Shown: one piece after another, positions 1 through 5,633 of the stretch | Layout: the number at the start of each line of letters is the position of its first letter | Position numbering within the stretch: position 1 is the stretch's first letter | Assembly (NCBI GenBank): GCA_019421975.1 | Contig: JAHZEE010000118.1 | Span: forward strand, 1-5,633 | Direction of reading: 5' to 3' | From: Clostridiales bacterium | GTDB taxonomy: Bacteria; Bacillota; Clostridia; Oscillospirales; Oscillospiraceae | Length of the DNA: 5,633 nucleotides | Made by a program: the position numbers and the translations under genes | The notes under the pieces: generated by a model | What the model saw: only the letters and a program-made list of their open reading frames with translations | The model's database searches: none | Told to the model about the DNA's origin: nothing

Positions 1-1073
1 GAGAGGGCAAGGCGTCGGAGCTGGCAGAGCTGGCCCGGAACCACGACGCCACGATGATTATTTTTGACAACGATCTGACCCCCTCGCAGAACCGGGCGCT
101 GGAGCAGCTCACCGGCGTGCGGGTGCTCGACCGCAGCGCGCTGATTCTCGACATCTTCGCCCAGCGGGCCAAGACCAAGGAGGGCCGCCTGCAGGTGGAG
201 CTGGCCCAGTACAACTATCTGCTGCCGCGGCTGGCCGGCATGTGGACCCATCTGGAGCGCCAGGAGGGCGCCATCGGCTCCCGCGGCCCCGGCGAGACCC
301 AGCTGGAGACCGACCGCCGCCTCATCCGCCAGCGGATCACACGGCTGGAGGCGGAGCTGCGGGAGGTGCGGAAAAACCGGGCCGTCCAGCGGGAGCGCCG
401 CATCAAAAACGCCATCCCGGTGGTGGCGCTGGTGGGCTACACCAACGCCGGCAAATCCACACTGCTCAACCGGCTGACGGACGCCGGCATTCCGGCCAAC
501 AACCGGCTGTTTGACACGCTGGACACCACCGCCCGCCAGCTGGAGCTCTCTGACACCCTGCGCGTGATCGTCTCCGACACCGTTGGCTTTATCGCAAAGC
601 TCCCCCACCATCTGGTGGAGGCCTTCCGCGCCACGCTGGAAGAGCTGCAATACGCCGATCTTCTGATCCATGTGATCGACGCAGCTGACCCGGAGCAAAC
701 GGCGCACATCGAGGTGGTCGACCGCCTGATTGCCCAGCTGGCAAAGCCAGGCGTGCCGGTGCTGGAGGTCTACAACAAGGCGGATCTGGTGGCAGAGGAC
801 GATCTGCCCCACAGAGCCGGCAGCATCGCCATCTCGGCCAAAACCGGCCGAGGCGTGGACGAGCTGCTGCGCCGGATTGAGCAGGCGGTGGGGCCCAGGC
901 TTCACCACGCCGTCTTTCTGCTCCCCTATTCCATGGCCGGGCAGATTGAGCAGCTGCACCGGCAGGCCAAGGTGTGCGCCTGCGACTATGAGACGGAGGG
1001 CATCCGGGTGGAGGCCATCTGTGACGATGTGGTCTTTGGCCGGCTGCAGGCCTGTCTGGTGGAGGAGCGATGA
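1..1073 (+). CDS. hflX: GTPase HflX (5' end outside the window)
   Basis: HflX is a cytoplasmic TRAFAC-class GTPase that binds the 50S subunit and, in studied bacteria, splits or rescues stalled ribosomes under stress. The frame is open from base 3 and contains 17 codons before the first ATG at 54. Those residues (GKASELAELARNHDATM) fit the HflX N-terminal domain, so the gene starts upstream and ATG 54 is internal. Counting from that Met, the HflX linker signature GPGETQLE is at 79-86 (approximate), followed by an arginine-rich coiled helix. The GTPase motifs are the P-loop GYTNAGKST at 128-136, the switch I region DTLDTTAR at 154-161, G3 DTVGF at 175-179, G4 NKAD at 241-244 and G5 SAK at 261-263. 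A short alpha/beta C-terminal domain completes the protein. Against the usual length of about 420 residues, some 60 N-terminal residues are missing from view. All nucleotide-binding motifs are intact. The TGA overlaps the next start codon. Confidence 0.96.
   Translation, partial: EGKASELAELARNHDATMIIFDNDLTPSQNRALEQLTGVRVLDRSALILDIFAQRAKTKEGRLQVELAQYNYLLPRLAGMWTHLERQEGAIGSRGPGETQLETDRRLIRQRITRLEAELREVRKNRAVQRERRIKNAIPVVALVGYTNAGKSTLLNRLTDAGIPANNRLFDTLDTTARQLELSDTLRVIVSDTVGFIAKLPHHLVEAFRATLEELQYADLLIHVIDAADPEQTAHIEVVDRLIAQLAKPGVPVLEVYNKADLVAEDDLPHRAGSIAISAKTGRGVDELLRRIEQAVGPRLHHAVFLLPYSMAGQIEQLHRQAKVCACDYETEGIRVEAICDDVVFGRLQACLVEER
1061..1067 (+). promoter_or_regulatory. Shine-Dalgarno of yigZ inside the hflX 3' end
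   Basis: GGAGGAG lies in the last codons of hflX. The GGAGG core is 7 bases from ATG 1073 but only 4 bases from ATG 1070, which favours the second of two tandem ATGs. Because site and start both overlap hflX, yigZ translation is probably coupled to hflX termination (inference). Confidence 0.7.
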
Positions 1074-1711
1074 TGGAGGAGTACCGGATTCCCACCCAGG
1101 ATGCCGAGACGGAGTTTGTCGAGAAGCACAGCCGCTTCATCACCCACCTCTGGCACACCCCGACCGAGGCGGAGGCCCAGGCCCGGATCAAGTGGGCCAG
1201 AGAGACCTATTGGGACGCCACCCACAATGTCTATGCCTATCTGCTGCGCGGCAGCATCATGCGCTACTCGGACGACGGCGAGCCGCAGGGCACCGCGGGG
1301 ATGCCGGTCCTGGAGGTGCTTCGCCGGGAGGAGCTGTTCGAGGTCACCTGCGTGGTCACCCGCTACTTTGGCGGCACCCTGCTTGGCGCCGGCGGGCTGA
1401 TCCGCGCCTACGGGCACGGTGCCAAGCAGGCAGTGGACGCCGCTGGCGTGTCCATGCTGCGCGTCTGGAGCACTTTGGAGATCCCATGCCCCTATCCCCT
1501 GTTCGAGCGGATGAAGCTGGAGATCTCCGCCTCGGGCGGGATCCTGGCGGACACGGAGTATGGCGCGCAGATTCTGCTGCGCGTGCTCGTCCCCCAGGCC
1601 GGCGCCGACGCGCTCCTGGCCCGGATTGTCGACGCCTCCAACGGCCGGGTCACAGGCACAGTGACCGGCGCGGAGTACCGCGCCTTTCCGGTGCCGCCCC
1701 ACGGCAGATGA
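1073..1711 (+). CDS. yigZ: YigZ/IMPACT family protein (UPF0029 + DUF1949)
   Basis: This protein of 212 residues belongs to the YigZ/YvyE family, bacterial relatives of the eukaryotic IMPACT protein that modulates eIF2-alpha kinase signalling. The bacterial role is not firmly settled; some family members have been linked to ribosome-associated or proline-peptidase-like activity. The N-terminal UPF0029 domain shows the family signatures, here counted from the upstream ATG 1070: EKHSRF at 18-23, DATHN at 49-53, SDDGEPQGTAG at 67-77, and the TRYFGG-LLGAGGL-RAYG block at 97-115. A C-terminal DUF1949-type half follows from about residue 135. Length is normal for the family and no domain is damaged. 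Two tandem ATGs (1070 and 1073) are possible; 1073 has better ribosome-binding-site spacing. The start overlaps the hflX stop as TGATG, which suggests co-transcription and translational coupling. The family assignment is secure; the biochemical function is not. Confidence 0.94.
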   Translation: MEEYRIPTQDAETEFVEKHSRFITHLWHTPTEAEAQARIKWARETYWDATHNVYAYLLRGSIMRYSDDGEPQGTAGMPVLEVLRREELFEVTCVVTRYFGGTLLGAGGLIRAYGHGAKQAVDAAGVSMLRVWSTLEIPCPYPLFERMKLEISASGGILADTEYGAQILLRVLVPQAGADALLARIVDASNGRVTGTVTGAEYRAFPVPPHGR

Positions 1712-1790
1712 CTTTTGAAGGGTAAAAAAAGATTTTTAGCGTTTCTCTGCGTAATTCTTAAGTATCCGGAAGTTTGAGGTGAGACTCTCT
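1712..1790 (+). promoter_or_regulatory. AT-rich intergenic leader, possible promoter for dgt-dnaG-rpoD
   Basis: This is the only sizeable non-coding gap in the window and is markedly AT-rich compared with the flanking GC-rich genes. A weak sigma-A-like pair can be drawn: TTGAAG at 1715-1720 (4 of 6 consensus bases) and TAGCGT at 1737-1742 (3 of 6), with a 16-base spacer. The stretch also holds a short AT-only inverted repeat, TAAAAA at 1723-1728 and TTTTTA at 1733-1738, and a CTTAAG palindrome at 1757-1762. The AT-only stem is too weak to be called an intrinsic terminator. The compositional dip supports a regulatory role, but the exact promoter elements are uncertain. Confidence 0.35.
1776..1782 (+). 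promoter_or_regulatory. Shine-Dalgarno of dgt
   Basis: GAGGTGA matches the anti-Shine-Dalgarno of Bacillota 16S rRNA and sits 8 bases before ATG 1791. It decides the start, because an in-frame GTG at 1779 lies inside this site and therefore cannot be a well-placed initiator. Confidence 0.85.
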
Positions 1791-2804
1791 ATGACCATCC
1801 GCCAGCAGTTGGAACAACTGGAAGCGGCCACGCTCTGCCCGCAGGCCGCCTTTGCATCCCGATCCAAGGGACGGCTGCGGCCTGAAACAGAGGATCCGAC
1901 CGATGTGCGCACCTGTTACCAGCGGGACACCGACCGGGTGGTACACTCCAAGGCATTTCGCCGGCTGATGCACAAAACCCAGGTGTTTCTGCAGCCGGAG
2001 GGCGACCACTACCGCACCCGCATGACCCACACACTGGAGGTAGCGCGGATTGCCCGCACCATCACCCGCGCGCTGCGTCTCAATGAGGATCTGACCGAGG
2101 CCGCCGCCCTGGGCCACGATTTGGGCCACACCCCCTTCGGACACGCCGGAGAGGTGGCGCTCACTCAGATCATGGGCAAGCCCTTCCGCCACAACGAGCA
2201 GTCTCTGCGTGTGGTGGACTATCTGGAGAAGGATGGGCAGGGCCTCAACCTGACCTACGAGGTGCGGATGGCCATTCTGGGCCACACAGGCCCCCATGTT
2301 CCGGAGACACTGGAGGGCCAGATCGTCCGGATCTCAGACCGCATCGCCTACATCAATCACGATATCGACGACGCCATGCGCGCCGGCATTCTCACCAACG
2401 ACGACATTCCCCGGCATATCTCCGAGCTTCTGGGCAGCACCCACAAGGCGCGGATCAACACGCTGGTACAGGATCTGATCTTCCACACCCTGCAGACCGG
2501 CACGCTGTCCATGCAGCCGCAGATCGAACGGGCCATGCTGGATCTGCGGGAGTTCATGTTTGAGCATGTCTACCGAAACCCTGTCGCCAAGGGCGAGGAG
2601 TCCAAGGCCCGCGACATCGTCCAGCGGCTCTATGAGTTCTATGTCAGCCACACCGACCGCCTGCCGGCTGACTTTCAGCAGGCCCTGCACGCCGAGTGCG
2701 TGGAGCGCGTCGTCTGTGACTATATCGCCGGCATGACCGATAAATATGCCGTCTATAAATTTTCTGAGCTCTTCATCCCCACTGCCTGGCAGCTGCGGGA
2801 TTGA
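1791..2804 (+). CDS. dgt: dGTPase-like deoxynucleoside triphosphate triphosphohydrolase (HD domain)
   Basis: This 337-residue protein belongs to the dGTPase-like HD-domain family, which hydrolyses dNTPs to deoxynucleosides and tripolyphosphate and so adjusts the cytosolic dNTP pool. Counting from ATG 1791, the N-terminal signature YQRDTDRVVHSKAFRRLMHK is at about 43-62. The metal-binding HD residues are H80 (in THTLEVAR), H109-D110 (in GHDLGHTPFGH) and D183 (in SDRIAYINHDIDD). The HNEQSLRVV helix, conserved in the family, lies at 134-142. All four metal ligands are present, so an active enzyme is expected. Nucleotide preference (dGTP or broader) and allosteric control cannot be read from the sequence. 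Length fits the shorter Gram-positive dGTPase-like class rather than the roughly 500-residue E. coli Dgt. It directly precedes dnaG, an order common in clostridia, which links dNTP control with replication priming. Confidence 0.95.
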   Translation: MTIRQQLEQLEAATLCPQAAFASRSKGRLRPETEDPTDVRTCYQRDTDRVVHSKAFRRLMHKTQVFLQPEGDHYRTRMTHTLEVARIARTITRALRLNEDLTEAAALGHDLGHTPFGHAGEVALTQIMGKPFRHNEQSLRVVDYLEKDGQGLNLTYEVRMAILGHTGPHVPETLEGQIVRISDRIAYINHDIDDAMRAGILTNDDIPRHISELLGSTHKARINTLVQDLIFHTLQTGTLSMQPQIERAMLDLREFMFEHVYRNPVAKGEESKARDIVQRLYEFYVSHTDRLPADFQQALHAECVERVVCDYIAGMTDKYAVYKFSELFIPTAWQLRD

Positions 2805-2818
2805 ACCGGCCTTTTCCC

Positions 2819-2826
2819 AGGAGGTG
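2819..2826 (+). promoter_or_regulatory. Shine-Dalgarno of dnaG
   Basis: AGGAGGTG is a near-perfect anti-Shine-Dalgarno complement located 7 bases before ATG 2834. It fixes the dnaG start there, not at the in-frame TTG 2801 that overlaps the end of dgt and has no such site. Confidence 0.9.
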
Positions 2827-2833
2827 TACATAT

Positions 2834-4582
2834 ATGGCCTTTTCCCCCGCGTTTCTCGACGAGCTGGTCGCCCGCAATCCCATTGAGGATGTGGTGGGCC
2901 AGTATGTCTCTTTGACGCGGCGCGGCAGCAACCTGTTTGGCCTGTGTCCGTTCCACGCCGAAAAGACGGCCTCCTTCTCCGTTGCGCCGGACAAGGGAAT
3001 CTACTATTGCTTTGGCTGCCACAGGGGCGGCGGCGTCATCCACTTTATCATGGAGCAGGAGTCTCTGGAGTTTCCGGATGCAGTCCGGTTCCTGGCAAAG
3101 CGGGCCGGCATGGAGGTGCCGGAGGACGATTTGCAGCAGTCCGCCTATCGGCGCAAAAGCCGGCTCTGGGCCCTGTGCAAGGACGCCGCCCGCTACTTCC
3201 ATCGCTGTCTCACAGAGCCCGGCGGCGCGGCCGCGCGGGAGTATGTCCATGCCCGCGGCATCTCCGCCTCCATTGTCACCCGGTTCGGGCTGGGCTTCGC
3301 GCCCGACAGCTGGTCCGGCCTCATCGACGCCATGGCGAAGCTCGGCTACGAAAAGCAGGACCTGCTGGACGCAGGGCTCGCCGTCAAGAGCAAGGAGAAG
3401 GGCTCCATCTACGACCGGTTCCGCAACCGGCTCATGTTTCCCATCATCGACATCTCCGGCAATGTGATCGGCTTTGGCGGCCGGGTACTGGGAGAGGGCA
3501 CCCCGAAGTATCTCAACTCCCCGGAAACGCTCATTTTTAACAAGCGAAAAAATTTATTTGCGCTCAATGTGGCGAAAAAGAGCAAAATGGGCATGCTGAT
3601 TTTGACAGAGGGCTATCTGGACGCCATCAGCCTGCACCAGTTTGGATTTGACTGCGCGGTGGCCTCGCTGGGCACCTCGCTGACGGAGGAGCACGCCGCC
3701 ATACTCGCCAAGTACACCAACCAGGTGGTTCTGACCTACGACGGCGACGAGGCCGGGCAGACTGCAACGCGGCGGGCCATCCCGATGCTGGAGCGCACGG
3801 GCGTACAGGTCAAGGTGCTGCGGATGCGCGGCGCCAAGGATCCGGATGAATTTCTGAAAAAATACGGCGCCGACCGCTTCAAGCTGCTGCTGGAGCAGTC
3901 AGAAAACCACATCGAATACCAGCTTGCGAGCCTGCAGTCCCAGTTTGACCTCTCCGCCGACGACCAGAAGGTCGCCTTCACCCGCAAGGCCATTGATCTG
4001 GTCGCGGGTCTGTCCACGGCCGTAGAGCGGGAGGTCTATGGCGGCCGGGTGGCGGATCTGGCGGGTATCTCCGCCGAGAGCATCCGCTTCGAGGTGGACA
4101 AGACCAGGCGCCGTCTGGCAGCGGCCGCCAAGAAAAAGCAGGTAAAGCAGGCCCTGGATCCGGCCAGGACCCTGCAGCCCGCCATCGCGTCAGAGCACTA
4201 TGAGGATCTGCATTCGGCCATGGCGGAGGAGGGACTGCTCCGCATGATTCTGACAGAGCCAGCGCTGTTCGAGCGTGCAAATGCGCTGGAGCCGGAGCAG
4301 TTCTCCTCGCCTCTGCTGGGCCGTGCCTTTGAGGCCCTGCGCACCCGCTATCAGGCGGGCCTTTCCGTCACCCTTGCCACGCTGGAGGGCAGCTTTACGC
4401 CGGAGGAGATCCGGCATTTAACCGCAATTGTGCGGCGGGAAGAGACGCTGGTCCAGGACGAGGCCATGGAGGATTACATCCGGCTGATTGAAGAGGCAAG
4501 CAGCCGCAGACAGATGCGTTCCGGCGGTGATTTGATCGCCATGCGGGATCGCCTGAAAAAGATAAAAGGATACGGAGATTGA
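2834..4582 (+). CDS. dnaG: DNA primase DnaG
   Basis: DnaG synthesises the RNA primers for leading- and lagging-strand DNA synthesis and works at the fork with the replicative helicase. The 582-residue product shows the full bacterial architecture. The N-terminal CHC2 zinc-binding domain carries C38, H41, C59 and C62 (LCPFH and YCFGC motifs). The RNA polymerase domain has the conserved basic segment [10 protein letters not shown] and [11 protein letters not shown] at about 195-219 and KYLNSPET at 225-232. The TOPRIM metal-binding core comprises E259 (in TEGYLDA), D303 and D305 (in YDGDEAG), plus the KDPDEF segment at 335-340. From about residue 455 lies the helicase-interacting C-terminal domain, beginning with the [15 protein letters not shown] helix. 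Length is close to that of Bacillus primase (about 600). The start follows from the strong ribosome binding site. The gap to dgt is 29 bases and the stop overlaps rpoD, indicating one transcription unit. Confidence 0.98.
   Translation: MAFSPAFLDELVARNPIEDVVGQYVSLTRRGSNLFGLCPFHAEKTASFSVAPDKGIYYCFGCHRGGGVIHFIMEQESLEFPDAVRFLAKRAGMEVPEDDLQQSAYRRKSRLWALCKDAARYFHRCLTEPGGAAAREYVHARGISASIVTRFGLGFAPDSWSGLIDAMAKLGYEKQDLLDAGLAVKSKEKGSIYDRFRNRLMFPIIDISGNVIGFGGRVLGEGTPKYLNSPETLIFNKRKNLFALNVAKKSKMGMLILTEGYLDAISLHQFGFDCAVASLGTSLTEEHAAILAKYTNQVVLTYDGDEAGQTATRRAIPMLERTGVQVKVLRMRGAKDPDEFLKKYGADRFKLLLEQSENHIEYQLASLQSQFDLSADDQKVAFTRKAIDLVAGLSTAVEREVYGGRVADLAGISAESIRFEVDKTRRRLAAAAKKKQVKQALDPARTLQPAIASEHYEDLHSAMAEEGLLRMILTEPALFERANALEPEQFSSPLLGRAFEALRTRYQAGLSVTLATLEGSFTPEEIRHLTAIVRREETLVQDEAMEDYIRLIEEASSRRQMRSGGDLIAMRDRLKKIKGYGD
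4574..4577 (+). promoter_or_regulatory. Shine-Dalgarno of rpoD within the dnaG 3' end
   Basis: GGAG lies 4 bases before ATG 4582 and 10 bases before ATG 4588. Neither spacing is ideal, so the exact rpoD initiator is ambiguous by two codons. The site is weaker than those of dgt and dnaG, consistent with translational coupling to dnaG (inference). Confidence 0.5.
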
Positions 4583-5633
4583 TGCCTATGGATAAGAACC
4601 AGACACAGGAGATCACGACGCTGCAGGGCGCATTGGACGCGCTGATGTCCAAGGGAAAAAAGGACGGGACCGTCTCCTCCAGAGCAGTCATTGACATGCT
4701 GGACGCCATCGACGCCACCCCGGAGCAGGCCGAGCAGCTCTACAACACGCTGGAGGCCGCCGGGATTGAAATTGATGTGGGGGATATCCTCGATTTGCTC
4801 CAGGGTGTGCCGGACCTGGCCGATGAGGAGCCCACGGAGAGTGAGATCCAGAAAATTGAAGTGGAAAAGCCCGAGCAGACCGCTCCCCTGCCGGACAGCC
4901 CGGCGCTGGGCGATCTGGTCCGCATGTATCTCAAGGAGATCGGCAAGGTGCCGCTGCTGTCAGCCGAGGAGGAGGCAGCGTTGGGAGAGCAGATTCACGC
5001 CGGTCAGCAGGCCGCCGCGCAGCTGCAGACGCTTCCGTCCGACGCCGACGCCGCTGCACGCCAGGCGCTGGAAGCGGCGGTGGCCCGCAGCGAGCAGGCC
5101 AAGCAGCGGCTGGCAGAGTCCAACCTCCGGCTGGTGGTCTCCATTGCAAAGCGCTATATCGGCCGCGGGATGCAGCTGCTGGATCTGGTCCAGGAGGGCA
5201 ACCTGGGACTCATCAAGGCGGTGGAAAAGTTCGACTACACCAAGGGCTTTAAGTTTTCCACCTACGCCACCTGGTGGATTCGCCAGGCCATCACCCGCTC
5301 CATCGCCGATCAGGCGCGTACGATCCGCATTCCGGTGCACATGGTGGAGACCATCAACAAGGTCATCCGCACCTCCCGCACACTTCTGCAGGAGCTGGGC
5401 CACGATCCCTCGCCGGAGGAGATTGCCGCCAGCATGGACATGCCGGTGGAGAAGGTGGAGGAGATTCTCAAGATTGCGCAGGATCCTGTCTCCCTGGAGA
5501 CCCCCATCGGCGAGGAGGAGGACAGCCATCTGGGCGACTTCATCGAGGATGAGGAGGCCGCGCAGCCCGCGGAGGCCGTATCCTATAATCTGCTCAAAGA
5601 GCAGCTGGTGGATGTGCTCGGAACCCTGACGCC
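4582..5633 (+). CDS. rpoD: Housekeeping RNA polymerase sigma factor RpoD/SigA (3' end outside the window)
   Basis: This is the primary sigma-70-family factor, which directs RNA polymerase core to -10/-35 promoters. The frame is open from ATG 4582 to the last base: 350 codons plus two bases. Counting from 4582, region 1.1 is at about 15-75. An acidic, proline-containing linker follows at about 81-105. Region 1.2 ([22 protein letters not shown]) is at 106-127. Region 2 is at 176-254, with the core-binding [11 protein letters not shown] and the -10-recognition segment [17 protein letters not shown]. Region 3 is at 255-333, including the HMVETINK and [20 protein letters not shown] finger motifs. 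Region 4 (the -35-binding helix-turn-helix) begins at LLKEQL and is cut by the window edge. An alternative start is ATG 4588 (MDKNQTQ). The start overlaps the dnaG stop as TGATG. The -10 recognition region is canonical, so ordinary TATAAT promoters are expected. An unusual insertion lies between regions 1.2 and 2. Confidence 0.97.
   Translation, partial: MPMDKNQTQEITTLQGALDALMSKGKKDGTVSSRAVIDMLDAIDATPEQAEQLYNTLEAAGIEIDVGDILDLLQGVPDLADEEPTESEIQKIEVEKPEQTAPLPDSPALGDLVRMYLKEIGKVPLLSAEEEAALGEQIHAGQQAAAQLQTLPSDADAAARQALEAAVARSEQAKQRLAESNLRLVVSIAKRYIGRGMQLLDLVQEGNLGLIKAVEKFDYTKGFKFSTYATWWIRQAITRSIADQARTIRIPVHMVETINKVIRTSRTLLQELGHDPSPEEIAASMDMPVEKVEEILKIAQDPVSLETPIGEEEDSHLGDFIEDEEAAQPAEAVSYNLLKEQLVDVLGTLT

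Noticed and set aside
54..56. ATG 54 as the true start of hflX
   Set aside because: The frame stays open to the left edge, and the 17 upstream codons encode sequence typical of the HflX N-terminal domain. The visible protein would also be much shorter than the family norm.
986..1702. Long minus-strand reading frame of 238 codons antisense to yigZ (and a 200-codon one at 589-1191)
   Set aside because: Such long shadow frames are common in GC-rich coding DNA. The plus strand encodes clear conserved families here, and the minus-strand translations match no family I recognise.
1723..1738. AT-rich inverted repeat after yigZ as an intrinsic terminator
   Set aside because: The stem contains only A-T pairs with a 4-base loop and lacks the GC-rich stem needed for a convincing terminator.
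1779..1781. GTG 1779 as the dgt start
   Set aside because: It lies inside the GAGGTGA ribosome binding site that is correctly spaced for ATG 1791.
2801..2803. TTG 2801 as the dnaG start
   Set aside because: It overlaps the end of dgt, lacks its own ribosome binding site, and adds residues absent from known primases. ATG 2834 has an excellent site.
4691..5629. Plus-strand 312-codon frame overlapping rpoD
   Set aside because: Its translation is Arg/Ser/Pro-rich and low in complexity, as expected for an out-of-frame reading of GC-rich DNA. The true sigma factor frame, open to the window end, fully explains the region.
1..5633. Search for CRISPR repeats, tRNA or rRNA genes, insertion-sequence ends, prophage genes or a hidden defence system
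   Set aside because: Nothing of the kind is visible. Almost the whole window is covered by five housekeeping genes with intact family motifs, leaving only 79-base and 29-base gaps.

Overview
This window is an ordinary, densely packed housekeeping segment of a GC-rich bacterial chromosome. All five genes are on the + strand: the 3' part of hflX, a complete yigZ/IMPACT-family gene, a complete dGTPase-like HD phosphohydrolase (dgt), a complete DNA primase (dnaG), and the 5' part of the housekeeping sigma factor rpoD/sigA. The protein features point to Bacillota, most likely a high-GC member of class Clostridia (Oscillospiraceae-like). The sigma factor resembles Bacillus SigA and lacks the large non-conserved region of proteobacterial sigma70. 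The gene order dgt-dnaG-rpoD is the clostridial form of the macromolecular-synthesis operon. Strong AGGAGGTG/GAGGTGA-type Shine-Dalgarno sequences also fit. The lineage is inferred from family knowledge; no marker in the window names a genus.

Layout: positions 1-1073 are hflX, whose reading frame is open back to the left edge, so its real start lies outside. Its TGA overlaps the yigZ start codon in a TGATG junction, and yigZ ends at 1711. A 79-base AT-rich gap (1712-1790) is the only real intergenic region and the likeliest place for a promoter. After it come dgt (1791-2804), a 29-base spacer with a strong ribosome binding site, dnaG (2834-4582), and rpoD, which again starts in a TGATG overlap at 4582 and runs off the right edge within sigma region 4.

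Functionally, hflX (ribosome-binding GTPase) and yigZ (IMPACT family) form one translationally coupled pair. The dgt-dnaG-rpoD block joins dNTP pool control, replication priming and core transcription initiation in one probable transcription unit. No convincing terminator separates the two blocks, so read-through is possible.

I found no mobile element, CRISPR array, RNA gene, or undescribed system. The points most worth a second look are modest: a correctly phased A_AAA_AAG slippery heptamer early in rpoD, a phased A_AAT_TTA heptamer in dnaG, and an alanine/glutamine-rich insertion of roughly 28 residues between sigma regions 1.2 and 2.
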